Of a stretch of 64,000 bases of DNA, positions 33,806 through 44,494 are shown piece by piece; the first letter of the stretch is position 1; each line of letters opens with the position of its first letter. Where the stretch lies: the NCBI GenBank assembly GCA_963989385.1, contig OZ022509.1, forward strand, positions 77,088,667 through 77,152,666. The letters run 5' to 3'. The stretch comes from Ctena decussata (lineage: Eukaryota; Mollusca; Bivalvia; Lucinida; Lucinidae). The notes under the pieces were generated by a model. The model was not told the DNA's origin. It saw only the letters and a program-made list of their open reading frames with translations, and did not search any database. Both the position numbers and the translations under genes were made by a program.

Positions 33806-34523
33806 GATATGATACCAGTTAAAACAATATGGATTTTTTCAAAGTCATTCATGGTTCAATCAGTCAGATTTAACATGCTTGAAAATACTACTACATCCAG
33901 TATTTGAATATATTATTAGCCCACACTTCGACTTAAATTGTAATTCAACTTAAAATTGCAATGCTGTCTCCTTTTTCTTCAGTCGCTTTTGTTTAAGAAT
34001 TTTTTATTCGTCTCTGTGATGGAACTCTCTTACTGGGCGAGCTCCACGCGATGGCGCTGATGGTTCTGAAACTGTTCCAAATCTTATTCTTCTTTTAGTC
34101 TTCTGTCTTTCTGTTTTGTCGAATGTGTGATCCCCGAAAGTATGCAATACATTTGGTACCGTTTGAGAGCATACGCTTTAAATTGCAAACTGATCCAGCC
34201 TAGAAAGAGCCTCATATTAGCAAGCGTTTGGCTCAGTCGAAACCCTGCATAGCGCAATTGGTAAAGCATATAGTAAGTGATAGTTCAAAAACAAATAACA
34301 ACATACGTTTTAGCCAATAGTATAAAGATACTTAAATACAAATTTCTTCTTCTACAAATTTAAGGCCCGTGTTTCTCCACACCTCCCTCGAGGTCCAGCA
34401 AAAGTTAATGCGTAGAAAATTGTGTTTGTAACAATACAGAATTTAATGACTTGAGAATAATTATTTGATGAGAAATTCTGAAGTCTCTGTTAAAACAAAA
34501 TCTGTTTGTAATGTCACTGAAAA

Positions 34524-34744
34524 ATTGGCGGAGCATCATGCTCCGATACCAATGACAATAGGCCAACATCTGTCACCATAGCCACTAGGGAATAACCAAT
34601 TGCTGTGCTTAGTACCTTGGAATAATGACGTCTCGATGACGTCACTTTGAGATAAATATGAATTATTAATTGCTATAGTAACAGATCTGTATAACTCCAC
34701 TGGTATCTCAGCATGACAAACAGTGTTTGCCATGCTCCGCCAAT
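34524..34744. mobile_element. candidate MITE with ATTGGCGGAGCAT ends
   Basis: ATTGGCGGAGCAT at 34524-34536 is exactly inverted at 34732-34744. The interior carries a second, partial inversion (TGGTATCTCAGCATG against CATGCTCCGATACCA). 221 bp, non-coding. Confidence 0.6.
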
Positions 34745-34871
34745 ATTTCGATTAAATTGCAAACTGGAATTCTTTCTTGGGAAACTAAAGATTTTCTTAA
34801 ACAAATAATTATTCTCCAAGTCATTTCATTCCGTGAAACAATCAAGAATTAATTTTCCCGTACCTATGAAT

Positions 34872-34983
34872 TATCGCTGGTTAACACATGTTGTTGGAGA
34901 GCAGATCATTTGATATCAATTCACGTCGGCTTTAAGAAAGTGAATTAATATTTGAATCTGTCCGACAACACATGTATAAATCA
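34872..34983. repeat. imperfect foldback hairpin
   Basis: TCGCTGGTTAACACATGTTG at left pairs with CAACACATGTATAAATCAGCGA at right, with a further inner pair AATTCACG / GTGAATT. The rest of 33806-35455 is gene-free. Confidence 0.5.
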
Positions 34984-35455
34984 GCGATTATATACCAGTC
35001 AGAAAAGAATATTTCGATTCTAACATTGTATAGAATAGAAATGCAATGATATTGGACGGTTTTCTAAGGACTATTTTGAGGCGAACGACGACACTGCGAC
35101 GTTAACCATGTGATTTGTCACAAATTTTCGTTCAACGCCGCTTCCTATACGCTCAATGGGGAAAAGGTTAATGTCATGTTATAATAGATATTAATTCATT
35201 ACCTCGGTATTATGATCGTTGGACTTGGCGGAAACAAATACTCAGGGTGATTACACCGAACATCCGTGTCGGACTCATGGGCTGGATAGACTCCGCTAAT
35301 TCGAGATGTCCTCATGAAGAATCCCCTAGAATATAGCAGAAGCTCATAATCTGAAGCTGGACATTGTAAATACTTTAAAATTGTTACGTGTAGGCAATGC
35401 AGAATCGTGAAAGCGATTTACTTACTTTCAGTGAAAGATTGTTCAATATAATATT

Positions 35456-35691
35456 GAGCCGCGACGTGGGAAAACCAACAATGTGGTTGTGCGCCCAGCG
35501 CAGACTCAGATCAGCCTGGGCATCCGCCCAGTCTGATCAGAGTCTTCGCTGTCCGCATGAAGGTAGCTTAAACTCTTAGCTACCCTTTAAGCGCTTAGCA
35601 AAGAGTCGGAGGAGACTGGGCTGATGCCCAGGCTGATCTGAGTCTGCCCTAGGCGCACAACCACATCGTTGGTTTTCTCGTGTCGCGGCTC
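35456..35691. mobile_element. MITE M5 (GAGCCGC family), well preserved
   Basis: GAGCCGCGACGTGGGAAAACC to GGTTTTCTCGTGTCGCGGCTC, flanked by ATATT and ATATA. It carries all internal paired blocks of M4. Confidence 0.8.
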
Positions 35692-35812
35692 ATATAAAGC
35701 TGTTCTTCCAAGTTTGTCATATGCAGTAATTCACTTCACTTTAACAACTTCCGTCTTTGGACTTGGAAAGCCTTATGCTTGATAAAAGAGAGAAAGATGT
35801 GTCATGACTGTG

Positions 35813-35959
35813 ACAAACAAGCGAGGACGCAGCTCTGTCTGGGCATCCGCCCAGTCTGATCAGCACTGACTACTCTGATCAGACTGGACAGATGTCCAGG
35901 CTGATCGGGGTCTTCGATGGACGCTAATCCCATTTTGTTAGTTATGTCATTTGCGGCTC
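35813..35959. mobile_element. MITE M6 (GAGCCGC family), internally shortened
   Basis: CTGGGCATCCGCCCAGTCTGATCAG and the reverse block TCCAGGCTGATCGGGGTCTTC are present, with ATTTGCGGCTC at the right end. The left tip and middle are lost. Confidence 0.6.
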
Positions 35960-36304
35960 AAATGTTAAGTACTCAACCTACCGCACTCTTAATTTCAAAC
36001 AGTATGTAGTGTAATCATTGTAAAATATCAACCTATTTATTTTTAAAAGACACATGTAACAATGAAATATACAGTAACCCAACCCAAACCACTTTATTTT
36101 CATATGTTCTTATTTTGCGACTTTTACTATCGCTGATGAATTCGCTTAAATTAAAGTTCGCGATAGAATGTTTTTCTTATCTCAATTAAATGTATTCATA
36201 CATGAAAAATAAAATTAACGATTGATCAAAGATTTGCGAAAATTAACATCTTGCGAATCACAGTGAATTTACAGAACAAAATGGATTACTTAACTCTGTC
36301 TCAT

Positions 36305-36680
36305 CTCTGTGCGCTCGTGGTTAATCGTCTATTGCACGGAAACCGGAAAAACATCTCAATTTTTTTAAGTTGTAAAAAAACCTTTAAAAAATGTAACCCT
36401 CCGGATTTTAAATTTTATCCGAGTAAAATAACGGTCAGATTAAAAACAAATCCCCGTATGGTGTAATTTTAACTTTTCTTTGCCTTTTAGTATTGTTTCA
36501 TGCAGTGAAAACAGATACAAAAAACATTGTACCATATGGGGAAATTTTTTATTCTTTATCAAGTTAGATTTAAGATATAGAGAGATGCATTTTTAAAAGA
36601 TTTTACCATCAGTAAAGCTTAGGATGGACGACTTCCGGTTTTCACGCAAAAGACGATTTACCACCTGCACTACCACCTGC
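36305..36680. repeat. inverted repeat duplicating the 3' end of the minus-strand gene
   Basis: GTGGTTAATCGTCTATTGCA then GAAACCGGAA on plus (about 36318-36350) matches, inverted, the coding strand of the downstream gene's last codons (GTGGTAAATCGTCTTTTGCG then GAAAACCGGAA, about 36672-36635). A second inner pair is TCCCCGTATGGTGTAAT (36449) and ATTGTACCATATGGGGAAAT (36525). It may be a 3' hairpin or a scrap of a second copy. The rest of 35960-36304 shows nothing. Confidence 0.5.
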
Positions 36681-37516
36681 ACACTGATTAGATGCTTCAA
36701 ATTTTGAATTGCCCAGTACCTGTCTAGATTTATCAAGCAAGTCATCATCTCGACAACAGAAGAAATCAAAGAAGAAACATCTCTTGCTTTGATCGATACC
36801 CCAGTCGTTGGATTCATTTCTTGTAATACACCGACCATGGTTTCAGCGACAAGACTGCCTACACTGCGGATATTGTATGGACCCGTTATAGCGTACATCT
36901 GTAGTTTTGTGTCAATGTCTACCAAAATACCTTCATATGTTACAGTTGGTACCTTGTTAATGTATCTTCCTGGTGGCGGAAATTCGCCGAAATTTGCGCC
37001 TTTCAATAAGAAGCTTCTCATTCTAATTAAATCGCGAATTCGTTGATTAGCACTTATATCTCGGGCATCAGACGCATCATACCAGCTTCTGATAATATTG
37101 GTCACATTTGCTGCGTCAGTATAGCCTTTATCCATCATCCAATTTTCAACTTCTAGAGAAAAAATTGTTCTAGCGTTAGGAACACTTTGTTCGTCTAAGA
37201 AATCTTCTACTAGAGCAATGTTCGGATGTGTTTCATTTGCATTAGCCACAGCTTTCCATGCTGAGGCTGACGCATCACCAATACCTGTTGAACAAGACCT
37301 CACTCGCAGATGGGTGAAATTATGTGAGCAGTCTATACTGTTGCCGATAAGATTTTGCGTAACACAGTTTTTATCGGGAAATGAGTACCAAAACTGAATG
37401 TCTGACTCGTGTCCCTTAATAACAATATCGGATTTTAGTGAAACCTGCTCCAGCCATTTCTGATGTTCTTCAGGTAACTGGCATAGGCTGCGTTTAAAAC
37501 AGCTTTTGGTTGTTTT
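36593..37516 (-). pseudogene. C-terminal RNase H-like segment with D-x2-H and E motifs
   Basis: Open for 307 residues after a stop at 37517-37519. It contains EEHQKWLEQ, IQFWYSFPDK, then DCSHNFTHLRVRSC near 37331. That D-x2-H-x5-LR pattern is the shape of the second catalytic Asp region in P-element/THAP9 and Kolobok-type transposases (D-x2-H-hydrophobic-K/x-N-R). Downstream come FLLKGANFGEFPPPG, VTYEGILVDI and GSLVAETMVGVLQEMNP, with Glu154 of the ATG/GTG-initiated segment as a candidate third acid. The C-terminus ends in VNRLLRENRKSS. The motif interpretation is mine; no structure or search supports it yet. Confidence 0.55.
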
Positions 37517-37526
37517 CTAGACTGTA

Positions 37527-37994
37527 TTACTTTAAGCATAGTTTTGACAGACTTTGTGGTGATCGCACCTTTCTTCTTTTAGTAACTGGTCCTTCATCAG
37601 ATTCTACATTGTTTAGAAAACTGAAAAGCACACTGACTTTTTTCTCTTTTTTCCAGGATTTACATAATAGAGGTACATTTGGGGAAATGTTTTTCAACGA
37701 GTCATGCAAACAATTTAGTTGTTTGTGCGTTAGCAATGACATCTCCGTACGAAGTTTACAAATATCCCACGTTTTAAATTCAACGGCATCTTTCAGTGAT
37801 AAGGCTAACATCGACTCTATAGTTTCATTAAATACAATTTTTTGTACATTTCCTTCCTCTGATAAATTACGGTCCATGGTAGCATCTACTGGCGAACTTA
37901 TCTGTAAATCATTTTCTCCGGTTTTCACGCTTTCAGGGTTCATACTTTCTTGATCTAAAAGAACTGTCATTTGGGCTACTTTCCTCAATGTCAT
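37527..37994 (-). pseudogene. linker segment of the broken gene, shifted frame
   Basis: 155 codons: NPESVKTGENDLQ, a helical stretch (ETIESMLALSLKDAVEFK, LLTHKQLNCLHDSLK) and a basic KRRKVRSP that resembles a nuclear-localisation signal. It overlaps the preceding segment in another frame (SRKYEP against QESMNPE), so a one- or two-base indel near 37933-37950 is likely. Confidence 0.5.
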
Positions 37995-38304
37995 ATGTTA
38001 AATCGTCTACGAAGTCGTTTCCAAAACCACTTAGCTCTAAAGGTAGCGGGTCTTCAAACATTGGCTCTGGAACACCTGGTACATTATTTATATCACTCTC
38101 GTTTGTCTCAGTTCCAAATAATTCCGCATTGATCCTCCTAACAGCGTTGCGCAGGTCCTCATCTTCCGTGGCCTGAAGCGACTGGATTAAATTTTCCGGC
38201 ATCCACTGCATGTTTTCTGCAGCATTGTCAAGAACAGGTTCACTATTTTCGATATCAGCCAAATCAGAGGCTGTTTTTTTTTCTTGCCTGTAGACCACAA
38301 GTGA
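37933..38304 (-). pseudogene. acidic linker segment of the broken gene
   Basis: Same frame as the upstream nuclease and STDGQW segments, after TAATAA. It is strongly acidic (ATEDEDLRN, FGTETNESDINN, DFVDDLTYDIEESS). No domain recognised. It probably joins the two halves of the RNase H-like fold, as long insertions do in several transposase families (inference). Confidence 0.45.
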
Positions 38305-38307
38305 TTA

Positions 38308-38964
38308 TTAGAGCTGGTCCTCACTGTTTGAAATGCTCTGTCTTGGCTCTCTACGATAAGAGCATTTTACAGAAATGTGCGACAGAATATTACTACTTTC
38401 GTCCTTCACTTTGTTAAGTCCACCTATTACCTTTACAAGATCTGGTTTACTTATTTTCTGAACCTTACTCCACACATCTTTCTGGAGCTGAAGCTGTGTC
38501 AAAGGCTTACCACTAGCATCCCTAACCATAAGATTAATCCACTGACCGTCCGTTGAAAATGAACAAACACGTATACCCTTTTCACTCAGTTTACTAAGGA
38601 CATAATTCGTAGCCTGTCGCATAGCTGATGACGTCAGCTTATAGTCTTTCAATCCATAAGCTATGGGAACTGAGCATGGTATTTCCTCAGTAGAATTCCT
38701 ATCTATGTTAGTTAACACCCATACCATCACTTCTGTTGCCTTTCTCCTTCTCAAATTATAGCACATTTCAGTCGAATTTACGCCTTCTCTGAGTATTTTG
38801 ACAATAACGTCAGTATCTATTTCTGTATAGTCCTGCACCTGCACTCGTGTAGCGAACTGAAATGGCCAATCAGATGACAATGTCCATAATCTCCCATCCG
38901 TCGCTGTAACCGATGGCACTTCAACTACAAAGCTAACATTGCTTTTGACAAATTCTTTGATTTT
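38308..38964 (-). pseudogene. RNase H-like first half with STDGQW motif
   Basis: Directly continues the nuclease frame after a single TAA: KIKEFVKSNVSFVVEVPSV, then DWPFQFATRVQVQDY, VPIAYGLKDYKLTS, and VCSFSTDGQWINLMVRD with PLTQLQLQKDVW. The strand-loop pattern around DGQW (hydrophobic strand, Asp, then a second strand ending in VRD) fits the first catalytic Asp of an RNase H fold. Similar YGLK...DGQW proteins are, from memory, common as uncharacterised repeats in molluscs and cnidarians. The segment ends in SNSEDQL and a double stop. Confidence 0.55.
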
Positions 38965-40854
38965 TTATCTTATGTCATTGGTTGCCTTTGCCGTTTTAGG
39001 TACTTTCGGACAATCATTATCATAAATGTCTGATATGTAGTTAGAGATAGTCTCCCAGAGACAATTATCAAAACGGACTTCTAGAACAGTGGTAGACTCG
39101 TTTGAATAACATACATACACCAATATGTCAGTCTTTAATACATACACTTCGGCTAAGCATTGACAAACATAGTATTCGGGTAAAGTATAATGAACAGGAA
39201 CAGCATTTTCTTTCGGAAATGGGCATTTCACTTCAATTGCCGCAATGGCATTTCCGATGCCAGACAAGTCACCAGAAGTCTTTTCCACCTCACGAATACT
39301 TCCATCTGGTGAAACAACTAGGAGAATGTCCTGTTTTTCACCTGGAATAGCATAGCATCCTTCTTCTACATAGTAGCAGTTCGGAAAGTATGCAGGCATA
39401 ACTATGCTTGCAAGTGTTGCTAATGCATTAATTTCATTATCCGTACCTTGCGACATCCGTTTTTTCTCTTCATCAGATACTTCCTTTTCAATTTTATTCA
39501 CAGCTCTATCAATGTGTGCTGTCTGTTCTTTTCTACCCCTTAGTCCTATGGCATTATGGATGGTACTTCCTGTAACAGGAGCTTTTTCGCGAATAAGAAA
39601 CCAAAACGGCGAACGTTGTTTGACAAACCTAGATTCTATTACCCCTGTTTCATCATTGGGCTTTAATAACATCATATTATCCTGGACTGAAATATCAACA
39701 GTTCGAGTTTCTGTTCCGTGAAATGACGAGACTGTTCCTTCCAACAACGCTATGTATTGGCAAATATGTTTCACAACTCCAAGAGCGTGCGTTATGTACT
39801 CCTTGATTTCATAGGGAGACGCTTGCAACCCGCTTATTGCATAGATATACTTGGATTCTTTCCATTTCTCGCCTCCAAGTGACTTAAAACGAGATAACCC
39901 AAATTCTTGATTTTTTTTCAGTTGCCTTGCCTCTTGCAGCCTTTTACTGATTATAGCATTACACACTTTTAATCTTGTTACTGTAATCGGACGCTTATCT
40001 GCCCAGTCAATTTCTAGCCCATCTTTTAGATCAAGAATTAGGCTATTAAACGTCATCGACTCTGTTTCAAGTCTCTGAATCCTTTCACTTAATTTCTCTC
40101 CATCTTCAAAACCGAACATATCGACATCGCCTCCCACCTTGTCGATTCCGGCGGTCACTTTTTTCCCATCTGCACATAGCATATACGCTGTATTTTCATT
40201 GACAGACGACAACCTCTGTAAAACAGGTTCGATGATACTTGTAGGCATTCGTTTAGGAAGATCGATGTCAATGATTCTAAAACTATCTAGAGACGAAACA
40301 CTTGGCACAGCAAAATTGATTTTGGTATCCTTAGGATTGAATGTGCCTCTGATTGTGTTTTGAGCTAATGTCCCGATATTCTTCAGGCCACCCATGAAAT
40401 ATAGGAATTTACCATGGAACAGTCTGTATCCAGCTTTCCAAAACCGTTTGGTTATGTCCGAATATCTCATTTCTGATGTATTTGCACAATAATAAAATTT
40501 CACAGTTTCAAGGAAAAGTAACAGTGAGAGATTGTCAAGAGGGAAATTCTCATCTGCCAAAAGTTCAAAGAATGCAAGGAACTGTTCTTTAATACCGGCT
40601 TTATTCAACACTTTAAAGGCACGAGCTGACAAATCATAGAATCCATCATCATCAGAATTACACAAGCTGATATCATCTACTCCGGTAATTGGTTCTGAGG
40701 ATATACTTTCCGTTTCAATATCCTCCCATACTGAGAATTCTACTTTGATCTTTTTAGGCGTTTTAGCTAGCGGCGTCACTGGTCTTTTTTTGATTGAGAA
40801 AGGGCTACTTATGTTTTTTCGGTGCTCCTGGTGACTTTTTGAAAGGAGAAAAGC
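38965..40854 (-). pseudogene. YqaJ-type PD-(D/E)XK nuclease segment
   Basis: Numbering from the GTG at 40779 gives 604 residues. Residues 389-580 carry the YqaJ/lambda-exonuclease signature: RSPFWFLIREKAPVTGS (entry motif), QGTDNE with Glu449, LLVVSPDGSI with Asp492, AAIEVKCP with Glu516 and Lys518, and LPEYYVCQCLAEVYVLKTD with Gln540. All expected catalytic residues are present. Residues 60-360 are a separate region I cannot name (FWKAGYRLFHGKFLYFMGG, MLCADGKKVTAGID, GDVDMFGFED, a coiled-coil-like LQEARQLKKNQ). The frame is open up to 40854. Nuclease family: high confidence. Context as part of a larger protein: good. Confidence 0.8.
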
Positions 40855-41035
40855 TTATTTTTTTTGCCGAGAAAGGGCTTCTATGTTTGTTAGGGGTTCC
40901 TACTGATTGGGTGATAACTCTCTTCTTTGTCGACAGAGGGATATTCAGTCTTTTAGAACGGTGTGACGATGCATAAGGAAATTTTCTTTTGAAGGATTTG
41001 GACAAGTAAAGGGATAATCCCGACTTCTTCCTCAT
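40805..41035 (-). pseudogene. basic N-terminal segment of the broken gene
   Basis: 76 codons from ATG at 41035, very Lys/Arg/Ser-rich, with repeated SPFxxKK units (RSPFSAKK, SFSPFKK) and KSPGAPKKHK. The same motif continues in the next frame (SSPFSIKKRPVTPLAKTPKK) at 40815-40760. A one-base indel beside the A-run therefore broke a single repetitive basic tail. It resembles a nuclear-targeting or DNA-contacting arm. Confidence 0.65.
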
Positions 41036-41059
41036 GTTGTTTTCACACCCTTATTTTAT

Positions 41060-41071
41060 TCTGCAAGAAAA
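41060..41071 (-). promoter_or_regulatory. splice acceptor before the YqaJ gene
   Basis: On the minus strand TTTTCTTGCAG ends at 41061, followed by AATAAAATAAGG and the ATG at 41035. If the leader exon of the right arm (44218-44200) splices here, its frame closes at once (MAASIPE then stop), so the main protein would start at 41035. Confidence 0.4.
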
Positions 41072-41740
41072 GAAAACACACACACAATAGACTGATAGAA
41101 GGTTGCGTTGAGCGATGATTAAACCTACCACTGGCTCTGAGACCATATACTTAATAATTTTGGTTTGTTACTGCATAGCAATGGACCGTTTAAAACTTAT
41201 GTAAAATTATCATTCGAGGACACCCATTTAAACTGCAATTAAATGAAGCCACTTTGAGAAGCAAGATGTTTCGTTTGCCGAAAGTAGACAATGTCAAACA
41301 GGGTACGAGTCACTCGAAAAAAACTTCACAAATGTTTACACACTCACAAATGTCCATTGGAGTGTGTGTGTTTTGTGTTTACCCAACTGCATCAATGATT
41401 TTGAATTAAGTGCAAGAGTGAATGGAGATAAATGAACTTTATTTTACAGAAATGACACAGAACAAAACTGTTAAATGCTACTTTTCTGATAGATAACTAA
41501 AAGCCTGTCAGTTCGAACCGAATGTTTTGGCCAGAAATGTATTATCAAGTGTTTTTAATTTATTTTCTTATATCAAACTATAAAAGTGTTACAAAAGAAT
41601 TAAAATAAGGTGGAAATAGACAACATAACTCGTATCTAATTAAGCTGAGATAAAAATGAAACTAAATTTCAGCTACTTCTGAACACGTTTTAACCGGCGT
41701 TACTTTATGTTTTTGCCAGAAACATTTTTATCGCGCGTTT

Positions 41741-43892
41741 TTAGCTCACCTGAGCCGAAGGCTCACAGGTGAGCTTATAGTATAGGCAGGCATCCGTCGT
41801 CCGTCCGTCGTCCGTCCGTCCGTCAATATTTTCAAACGACATCTCCTCTGAAACTACAAGGCCCATTGTTACCAAGTTTCATATATAGCATCTATAGGCA
41901 GGGGGAACCAATAATACTGTTTTTTATCCAAATCGCTTCAGAACTTTGGTTGCTATGGCAACTTAAAGTTTCCATTGACTTGTATGGGAAAAATTGAAAA
42001 TTTGCATTTATTGCTATGTCACTGCAGATATTTTGACAAAACTTTTACAGAAATGTTCCTTGAGTATTCCTCTATCAACCACATGAACTTTATGTAAATT
42101 GCAAAATTTGGCTGGTTGCCATGACAACCGAATGGTTAAAAAATAGAAAAAATCATCTCCTCAGAAACTATGCAACCAATAAAGCTCAAACTTCACAGAA
42201 AGGATCTTAGTACTAGCTTCTATAAAAGTACTGTTTTTGGTTTAAACAATATTTATTTCACGTAAATTACATGCATAACATTTACAGAGTACAAAATGGT
42301 GAACAGGATTTGATAACAAGCATCAAAACTTATACAATCATCTCCGGGTACTGTTTTTCTTGGCAATTGCTCTAGCAGTTTGGTTGCTATGGGAACTGAA
42401 AGTTGCCAATGACTTATAATAGCAAAATGGAAAATTTGCATTTATTGCTATGTCACTGCATATTTTTTGACAAAACTTTTACAGAAATGTTCCTTGAGTA
42501 TTCCTCTATCAACCACATGAACTTTATGTAAATTGCACAATTTGGCTGGTTGCCATTGCAACCGAATGGTTAAAAAATAGAAAAAATATTCAAAAATCAT
42601 CTCCTCCGAAACTATGCAACCAATAAAGCTCAAACTTCACAGAAAGGATCTTAGTACTAGCTTCTATAAAAGTACTGTTTTTCTTGGCAATTGCTCTAGC
42701 AGTTTGGTTGCTATGGGAACTGAAAGTTGCCATTGACTTATAATGGCAAAATGGAAAATTTGCATTTATTGCTATGCCACTGCGGATATTTTGACAAACT
42801 TTCATAGAAGTGTACCTTGAGTAGTCTTTAACCAGCCATGTTAAATTTATGCAAATTGCGCAATTTGGCTGGTTGCCATTGCAACCGAATGGTTAAAAAT
42901 AGAAAAATATTAAAAAAATCATCTTCGCAGAAACTGTGTGGCCCAATAAAGCTCAAACTTTACAGAAAGAACCTTAGTACTAGCCTCTATAGAATTATTG
43001 TTTTTCATGGCAATTGCTCCAGCAGTTTGGTTGCTATGGCAACAAAGAGTTTCCATTGACTTATAATGAGGAGAATGGAAATTGGCAATTTTTGCTGTCT
43101 AACTAACTGCAGTTATTTAAAAAAATTTCTACAGAAATGTTTCTTGAGCAGTCCTCTACGATTCATATGAATTTTCTCCAAATCGCTGAATTTGATTGGT
43201 TGCCATGGCAAAATATAGTGTAAATTTCGAAAAAAAAAAAAATCTTCTGCTCAGAAGCCATATAGGGGATGAAGCTGATATTGTGCAAACATGTTGATGA
43301 CAGTAGTTTCTACATAAATTTTATTCTTTTTCTTCCAATCCCATAAGAACTTTGGTTGCTATGGCGACTTATAGTTTCCATTGACTCATAATGGGAAAAG
43401 TGAAACCATGAGGGGGATGAAGCTGATACTTAGCATACATATTAATAATTTTAACCTCTACCTAAAGTATGTTTTATATTATCATTGCCCATGTGAATTT
43501 GTTGCTATGGCAACTTAAAGTTTCCATAGACGTATAATGAGGAAAGTGGACATTTGCTATTTATTTCTGTGTTACTGCAGATATTTTGACAAAAAGTCAC
43601 AGAAATGTTCCTGGAGTAGTCCTCTACCAGTCATATGAGTTTTTCCCAAATACCCGATTTTGATTGGTTGCCATTGCAGCTGAAAGGCCAAATTTTCACT
43701 TTTTTTTTTTCGCCAAAGGTCTTCTGAGAAGCCATTAATGGGGGATAGAGCTTATTTTTTTTGCATAAATGTTTGTGATATTATCCTCTACATAAATGGT
43801 GTTTTTTTATTGCTGTTGTGCATGGTGTTTTGTTGCTGTAACCTCAGTGCCTCAGTGCTCAGGTGAGCGATATAGGGCCATTGGCCCTCTGG
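41741..43892 (+). mobile_element. pearl-like element E7 in the right arm
   Basis: Head AGCTCACCTGAGCCGAAGG with GGTGAGCT, then GTCCGTCCGTCGTCCG. The core has units of about 320 bp with GGTTGCTATGGCAAC and TTGACTTATAATGG. The tail is CTCAGGTGAGC, then GGGCCATTGGCCC, ending CTCTGG. The left arm gives the empty site, GCGTTTTTAATTTAT. The element entered the T-run and added nothing but T's. Confidence 0.85.
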
Positions 43893-44199
43893 TTAATTTA
43901 TATTTTCTATAATAATCGATAAAACTGTTCAAAAGTGTTCTCTAAAGTCATCGCAAGCAGCTCGTAAGTGCATATTATCTGCGTATTTTCAAAAGTATGA
44001 ACCGTTTGGGGCCAGATCTGCTGAGTAACCTATGGCCGAAACTTGTTTACCAATTTCGGATTTAATGTTTGGAGAAATCAGACGGAAATTGCTTTTCATT
44101 CTAACAGATCTGGTAAAATAAGTTTATTTTCCACCGAAGGCACCATTTCCTTTATTGCAAACATTTATATAATCACCAAAGAAACAAATAATAACTTAC

Positions 44200-44218
44200 C
44201 GGGTATGGACGCCGCCAT
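44200..44218 (-). other. second copy of the leader exon (MAASIP) with GTAAGT donor
   Basis: Identical to 27358-27376 in inverse orientation. The 5' flank differs by an extra ATGGCCGATTCGCTCCA duplication. It points toward the YqaJ gene, 3.1 kb away (about 1 kb without E7), and may provide its promoter. Confidence 0.6.
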
Positions 44219-44494
44219 TGCAAAATTGGAGCGAATCGGCCATTGGAGCGAATCGGCCATTTACAAACACGTTTAACCGGCGTTTCGACCGTTTCGCCGG
44301 CTTCAGGGTTGGACATGGTGTTAACACGGTCATGGTCAGACAAAACAGGAGATGAAATAACAACATTTTATGCTCAATCTCAAAAACGAGCGATGAGCAT
44401 CCAAAGACATCACTGCATATCAATGTAAATAATTAATATCTGTCATCAACAACCATGTTTCAGTGACCAGGTATTTCGCATTGTTTTGAAATCA

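Larger units (their letters stand above)
36593..41035 (-). pseudogene. broken multi-domain gene: YqaJ-type nuclease joined to an RNase H-like transposase
   Basis: Six open segments follow each other on the minus strand in an order that reads as one protein: basic N-terminus, novel middle region, YqaJ nuclease, RNase H-like first half (STDGQW), acidic linker, RNase H-like second half (DCSH ... GSLVAE). The breaks are a frame change near 40807-40830, TAA at 38965-38967 within one continuous frame, TAATAA at 38305-38310 within the same frame, a frame change near 37933-37990, and another near 37520. I found no intron with correct phase across the 38.3 kb stops. A splice acceptor (TTTTCTTGCAG) precedes the first ATG, and AATAAA lies about 40 bases after the last stop (36548-36553). 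The gene was evidently a large expressed protein (about 1,450 residues) that is now inactivated, or its assembly has errors. Confidence 0.7.

Noticed and set aside
36251..36466. Plus-strand 71-codon frame
   Set aside because: Its VVNRLL...NRK part is the inverted copy of the YqaJ gene's 3' end, not a separate protein.
38283..38345. Short intron removing the TAATAA in the YqaJ gene
   Set aside because: The acceptor (TCTACAG) needs a phase-2 donor; the available GT sites are phase 0 or 1, so no join keeps the frame.
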